From an uncultured Caulobacterales bacterium (GTDB taxonomy: Bacteria; Pseudomonadota; Alphaproteobacteria; Caulobacterales; Caulobacteraceae), in contig CAISYT010000024.1 of the NCBI GenBank assembly GCA_903889785.1, positions 1-17,258 of the forward strand: a stretch of 17,258 nt of DNA. The letters are read 5' to 3'. This document shows positions 14,154-17,258 of the stretch, one piece after another. Numbering within the stretch: position 1 is the first letter of the stretch; each line of letters opens with the position of its first letter. A model generated the notes under the pieces. That model ran no database searches. It worked only from the letters and a program-made list of their open reading frames with translations, and was not told the DNA's origin. The position numbers were made by a program, and so were the translations under genes.

Positions 14154-15353
14154 ATGAACATCCACGAGCATCAGGCCAAGGCCGTACTGGCGCAGTTCGG
14201 CGTCCCCGTTCCGAAGGGTTTCGCAGCCTTCACGCCGGCTGAAGCCAAGGCGGCCGCCGAAAAGCTCCCTGGCCCAGTCTTTGTCGTAAAGAGCCAGATC
14301 CACGCTGGCGGGCGCGGCAAGGGCAAATTCGAAGGGCTCGGCCCCGACGCCAAGGGCGGCGTTCGCGTCGTCAAGTCGGTGGCTGAGGTCGAAAGCAATG
14401 CCGCCGAAATGCTCGGCCGGGTGCTGGTGACTCACCAAACCGGCCCCAAGGGCAAGCAGGTCAATCGCCTCTACATCGAGGAAGGCGCGGCGATCGCGAA
14501 GGAATTCTACCTGTCGCTGCTGGTTGACCGCGAGACCAGCAAGGTTTCGGTCGTGTCCTCGACCGAGGGCGGGATGGACATCGAGGATGTCGCCCACGCC
14601 ACGCCGGAAAAAATCCACACCTTCTCGATCGACCCGGCCACCGGCGTGTGGCCAACCCACGCGCGCGCCCTTGCGAAGTCGCTGGGCTTGACCGGCGGCC
14701 TCGCCAAGGAGGCGGCCAGTCTGTTGAGCCAGCTGTATGAAGCCTTCCTGGCCAAGGACATGGCCATGCTGGAAATCAACCCGCTGATCGTCACGGCAGA
14801 CGACCACCTGCGGGTTTTGGACGCTAAGCTGTCGTTCGACGGCAACGCCCTGTTCCGCCACCCCGACATCGTGGCGCTGCGCGATGCCAGCGAAGAGGAC
14901 GAGAAAGAGATTAAGGCCAGTGAATATGGCCTGGCCTACATCGCCCTCGATGGCGAAATTGGCTGCATGGTCAATGGGGCCGGTCTGGCCATGGCCACCA
15001 TGGACATCATCAAGCTATACGGGGCCGAACCAGCCAACTTCCTCGACGTGGGTGGCGGGGCGACCAAGGAAAAGGTCACCGCGGCCTTTAAGATCATCAC
15101 CGCTGATCCGGCCGTGAAGGGCATTCTGGTCAATATTTTCGGCGGTATTATGCGCTGTGACATCATCGCCGAGGGCGTGATCGCCGCCGTGAAGGAAGTC
15201 GGGCTGCAGGTTCCGCTCGTGGTGCGGCTCGAAGGCACCAACGTAGACCAAGGCAAGAAAATTATCTCGGAAAGCGGCCTGAATGTCATTGCTGCCAACG
15301 ATCTATCGGATGGGGCGGAGAAGATCGTCGCCGCTGTGAAGGGCGCTCGCTAA
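14154..15353 (+). CDS. sucC: Succinyl-CoA ligase (ADP-forming), beta subunit
   Basis: Makes succinate, CoA and ATP (or GTP) from succinyl-CoA together with SucD, in the TCA cycle. The 399-residue length is that of the family. The N-terminus MNIHEHQAKAVLAQFGVPVP opens an ATP-grasp domain containing VKSQIHAGGRGKGKFEG (about 43-59) and the metal-binding AMLEINPLIVT; the C-terminal ligase domain has GCMVNGAGLAMATMDIIK, NFLDVGGGATKEKV and NIFGGIMRCDIIAEGV. ATG 14154 is preceded by GGGAAAAGG at proper spacing; a GTG- or ATG-type start nine codons upstream is less likely. The stop TAA overlaps the sucD ATG by one base (TAATG), so the subunits are translationally coupled. Transcription probably starts near 14122. 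Confidence 0.98.
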   Translation: MNIHEHQAKAVLAQFGVPVPKGFAAFTPAEAKAAAEKLPGPVFVVKSQIHAGGRGKGKFEGLGPDAKGGVRVVKSVAEVESNAAEMLGRVLVTHQTGPKGKQVNRLYIEEGAAIAKEFYLSLLVDRETSKVSVVSSTEGGMDIEDVAHATPEKIHTFSIDPATGVWPTHARALAKSLGLTGGLAKEAASLLSQLYEAFLAKDMAMLEINPLIVTADDHLRVLDAKLSFDGNALFRHPDIVALRDASEEDEKEIKASEYGLAYIALDGEIGCMVNGAGLAMATMDIIKLYGAEPANFLDVGGGATKEKVTAAFKIITADPAVKGILVNIFGGIMRCDIIAEGVIAAVKEVGLQVPLVVRLEGTNVDQGKKIISESGLNVIAANDLSDGAEKIVAAVKGAR

Positions 15354-16237
15354 TGTCGGTTCTCGTCAACGCCAATACAAAAGTTATCTGTCAGGGCATC
15401 ACCGGTGCCCAAGGCACATTCCACACCGAACAGGCTATCGCCTACGGCACCAAGATGGTCGGTGGGGTTACCCCCGGCAAGGGTGGCCAGACCCATATTG
15501 GCCTGCCCGTCTTCGATACGGTCGGCGAGGCTAAGGCCGCGACAGGCGCCGACGCCAGTGTGATCTACGTACCGCCGCCCTTCGCGGCGGACTCCATTCT
15601 GGAGGCCATTGAGGCGGAGATCGGCCTGATCGTCTGCATCACTGAGGGTATCCCGGTGCTGGACATGGTCAAGGTCAAGAAGGCCCTAGCGGGTTCCAAG
15701 TCGCGCCTGCTGGGCCCAAACTGCCCGGGCGTGCTGACTCCCGGCCAGTGCAAGATCGGTATTATGCCCGGCTCGATTTTCTTTCAGGGCAGTGTCGGCG
15801 TCGTCAGCCGTTCGGGAACCCTGACCTATGAGGCCGTGTTCCAGACCACCAACGCAGGCCTTGGTCAAACCACCGCGGTTGGCATCGGCGGCGACCCGGT
15901 GAAGGGGACTGAATTCATCGACGTGCTTGAAATGTTCCTGGCAGACGAGGCCACCAAGTCGATTGTGATGATCGGCGAAATTGGCGGCAGCGCTGAGGAA
16001 GCGGCGGCACAATTCCTCATCGATGAGGCCAAGTGCGGGCGCAAAAAGCCTATGGTTGGTTTCATCGCCGGCCGCACGGCCCCGCCGGGACGTCACATGG
16101 GTCACGCCGGTGCCATCATCAGTGGTGGCAAGGGTGGTGCTGAAGACAAGATCCAGGCTATGGAGGCTGCGGGCATCCGTGTGTCGCCGTCCCCGGCCCG
16201 GCTAGGCGAAACCCTCCTGGAATTGCTCAAGGGTTAG
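15353..16237 (+). CDS. sucD: Succinyl-CoA ligase (ADP-forming), alpha subunit
   Basis: The 294-residue alpha subunit carries the CoA-binding Rossmann domain (CQGITGAQGTFHTEQAIAYG, then GGVTPGKGGQTH) and the ligase domain. The phosphorylated active-site His is His251 in the motif RHMGHAGAIISGGKG; GPNCPGVLTPGQCKIGIMPG and SRSGTLTYEAV are further family marks. It forms the alpha-beta enzyme with SucC, whose stop codon overlaps this start (TAATG). Downstream, 119 nt separate it from sucA; I see no T-tract terminator there, so the operon probably continues into sucA. Confidence 0.98.
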   Translation: MSVLVNANTKVICQGITGAQGTFHTEQAIAYGTKMVGGVTPGKGGQTHIGLPVFDTVGEAKAATGADASVIYVPPPFAADSILEAIEAEIGLIVCITEGIPVLDMVKVKKALAGSKSRLLGPNCPGVLTPGQCKIGIMPGSIFFQGSVGVVSRSGTLTYEAVFQTTNAGLGQTTAVGIGGDPVKGTEFIDVLEMFLADEATKSIVMIGEIGGSAEEAAAQFLIDEAKCGRKKPMVGFIAGRTAPPGRHMGHAGAIISGGKGGAEDKIQAMEAAGIRVSPSPARLGETLLELLKG

Positions 16238-16356
16238 GCGCGATTAGACAAAATGGGCCGGCCGGTTCGCCGGATTAAGAGACCCGATATAAACCCCGAT
16301 TAGATACCGAAGGAGCGGCATGGATCGCCGATTCGGACGGCAAGGGCGGAACGCAG
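16238..16356 (+). promoter_or_regulatory. sucD-sucA spacer with possible internal promoter
   Basis: The spacer contains a GGCCGGCC palindrome and a 4-bp CCGG-ttcg-CCGG hairpin (16256-16273) without T-tract. A TATAAA (16288-16293) could be the -10 box of an additional sucA promoter, but its -35 is poor. CGATTAGA occurs twice (16241-16248 and 16297-16304). AAGGAG at 16310-16315 stands before an ATG that is out of frame with sucA. Confidence 0.3.
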
Positions 16357-17258
16357 ATGGCGGACGACGCAGGCATCATCAACCAGGTCTTGACCGAGAC
16401 CTCCTTCCTCTATGGCGCTAATGCCGCCTTTGTGGAGGACCTCTACGCGAAGTGGGCCTCAGACCCCGCTTCGGTAGAGCCGTCGTGGCAGGCGTTCTTC
16501 TCGGCCCTGCCCGACCAGAACGCGGCCATTCAAGCCGCGGCCGTCAAGCCAGCCTGGACGCCAAAGCCCGTTCCTGGTGCTCGCCCCGACTGGCTGTCGG
16601 CCCTCGATGGCCAGTGGGCCAGCGTCGCCCCAGCCGTTGAAGCCAAGCTGGCCAAGTCCATTGAAGCCAAGGTGCCCGGCGCGTCATCGGACTTGGTGCG
16701 CGCGGCCACCTTGGATTCTCTGCGCGCCATCATGATGATCCGCGCCTACCGCATGCGGGGCCACCTTGCGGCCAACCTCGATCCGCTTGGACTGTCGCCG
16801 CCGCGCGACGCCAGCGAACTGAACCCGGCCACCTACGGCTTTTCTGAAGCGGATTTCGACCGGCCAATCTTCCTCGATTTCGTTCTCGGCATGGAATCCA
16901 GCACAGTCCGCGAAATTCTGGCGATCCTACGACGAACCTATTGCGGCGATCTGGGTGTGCAGTACATGCACATTTCCAATCCCGAAGAGAAGGCTTGGCT
17001 GCAGGAGCGTATCGAGGGGCGCGACAAGGAAATTTCGTTCACCAAGGACGGCAAGATCGCCATCCTTAAGAAATTGATCGAGAGCGAAGGCTTCGAGCGC
17101 TTCCTGCACAAGCGCTTCCCGGGCACCAAACGTTTCGGTCTCGACGGTGGTGAATCGCTGGTTCCGGCCATGGAGCAGATCATCAAGCGAGGCGGCGCGC
17201 TTGGCGTGAAGGAAATCAGCATCGGCATGCCGCACCGCGGCCGCCTCAATGTGCTGGC
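16357..17258 (+). CDS. sucA: 2-oxoglutarate dehydrogenase E1 component, N-terminal part (partial at window end)
   Basis: The thiamine-diphosphate-dependent E1 subunit of the 2-oxoglutarate dehydrogenase complex, which decarboxylates 2-oxoglutarate and passes the succinyl group to SucB. The first 300 codons are present and the frame is open to the end. Visible are the E2-binding N-terminal helix TSFLYGANAAFVEDLYAKWA, then PSWQAFF, the helix IRAYRMRGHLAANLDPLGL, CGDLGVQYMHISNPEEKAWL, and FLHKRFPGTKRFGLDGGESL followed by GMPHRGRLNVL, the beginning of the ThDP-binding part. The start ATG 16357 (MADDAGIINQVLTE) has AAGGG about 10 nt upstream. An out-of-frame ATG at 16320 with AAGGAG opens a 33-codon frame that overlaps this start and ends at 16421. 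Confidence 0.97.
   Translation, partial: MADDAGIINQVLTETSFLYGANAAFVEDLYAKWASDPASVEPSWQAFFSALPDQNAAIQAAAVKPAWTPKPVPGARPDWLSALDGQWASVAPAVEAKLAKSIEAKVPGASSDLVRAATLDSLRAIMMIRAYRMRGHLAANLDPLGLSPPRDASELNPATYGFSEADFDRPIFLDFVLGMESSTVREILAILRRTYCGDLGVQYMHISNPEEKAWLQERIEGRDKEISFTKDGKIAILKKLIESEGFERFLHKRFPGTKRFGLDGGESLVPAMEQIIKRGGALGVKEISIGMPHRGRLNVL

Noticed and set aside
14109..14861. Minus-strand open frame of about 250 codons opposite sucC
   Set aside because: Antisense shadow of a highly conserved gene, without motifs or ribosome binding site.
16297..16308. CGATTAGATACC resembles the conserved 16S rRNA segment GATTAGATACC
   Set aside because: Only 11 bases match; flanks do not continue as rRNA and it lies in a short spacer before sucA. 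Chance.

Overview
The window looks like a chromosomal stretch of an alphaproteobacterium, most likely of the Caulobacterales (Caulobacter/Phenylobacterium/Brevundimonas type). The grounds are high GC content with strong third-position bias, an alphaproteobacterial lactate-dehydrogenase-like malate dehydrogenase, a sucC-sucD-sucA cluster, a DUF2794 protein, a TonB-dependent receptor, and a membrane-LytTR regulator divergent from a DUF2306 protein. It reads as mostly ordinary housekeeping DNA with a small accessory patch. I saw no phage, IS element, CRISPR array, rRNA or tRNA.

Layout. 1-504: 3' end of aconitase (acnA). 572-1312: secreted DUF1223 thioredoxin-like protein. 1313-1713: a 401-nt gap without a protein gene; it holds a well-formed intrinsic terminator that points to the minus strand, so an unannotated minus-strand small RNA is plausible. 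1714-2040: DUF2794 protein, followed by a hairpin terminator shared with the converging BI-1/YccA membrane protein (2102-2848, minus). 2951-6147 (minus): a two-gene ABC exporter (YbbA-like ATPase, YbbP-like permease) translationally coupled by a TTGA start/stop overlap. Divergent from it are a GDSL esterase (6202-6837) and thpR (6834-7370), coupled by ATGA. 7367-9442 (minus): TonB-dependent receptor. 9545-10507 (minus): malate dehydrogenase. 10585-11019: HIT-domain protein.

11082-14031 is the less conserved part: an exported protein with a lysine/arginine-rich histone-like tail; a membrane-anchored LytTR regulator whose frame is broken by one amber codon exactly at the Tyr of its DHYLRV motif; its divergent DUF2306 partner; and a Phd/YefM-PIN (VapC) toxin-antitoxin pair with tandem repeats at its promoter. 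From 14087 the TCA operon begins: a recognisable promoter, sucC (14154-15353), sucD (15353-16237) and the first 900 nt of sucA (16357 to the end).

How the genes fit together. acnA, mdh, sucC, sucD and sucA are all TCA-cycle genes, so the window is a loose TCA neighbourhood. In many alphaproteobacteria mdh heads the suc operon; here mdh points the other way and about 3.6 kb separates its start from that of sucC. The best leads for follow-up are the amber-interrupted LytTR gene, the putative small RNA at about 1343-1550, and the lysine-rich exported protein. None amounts to a clearly new system from sequence alone.
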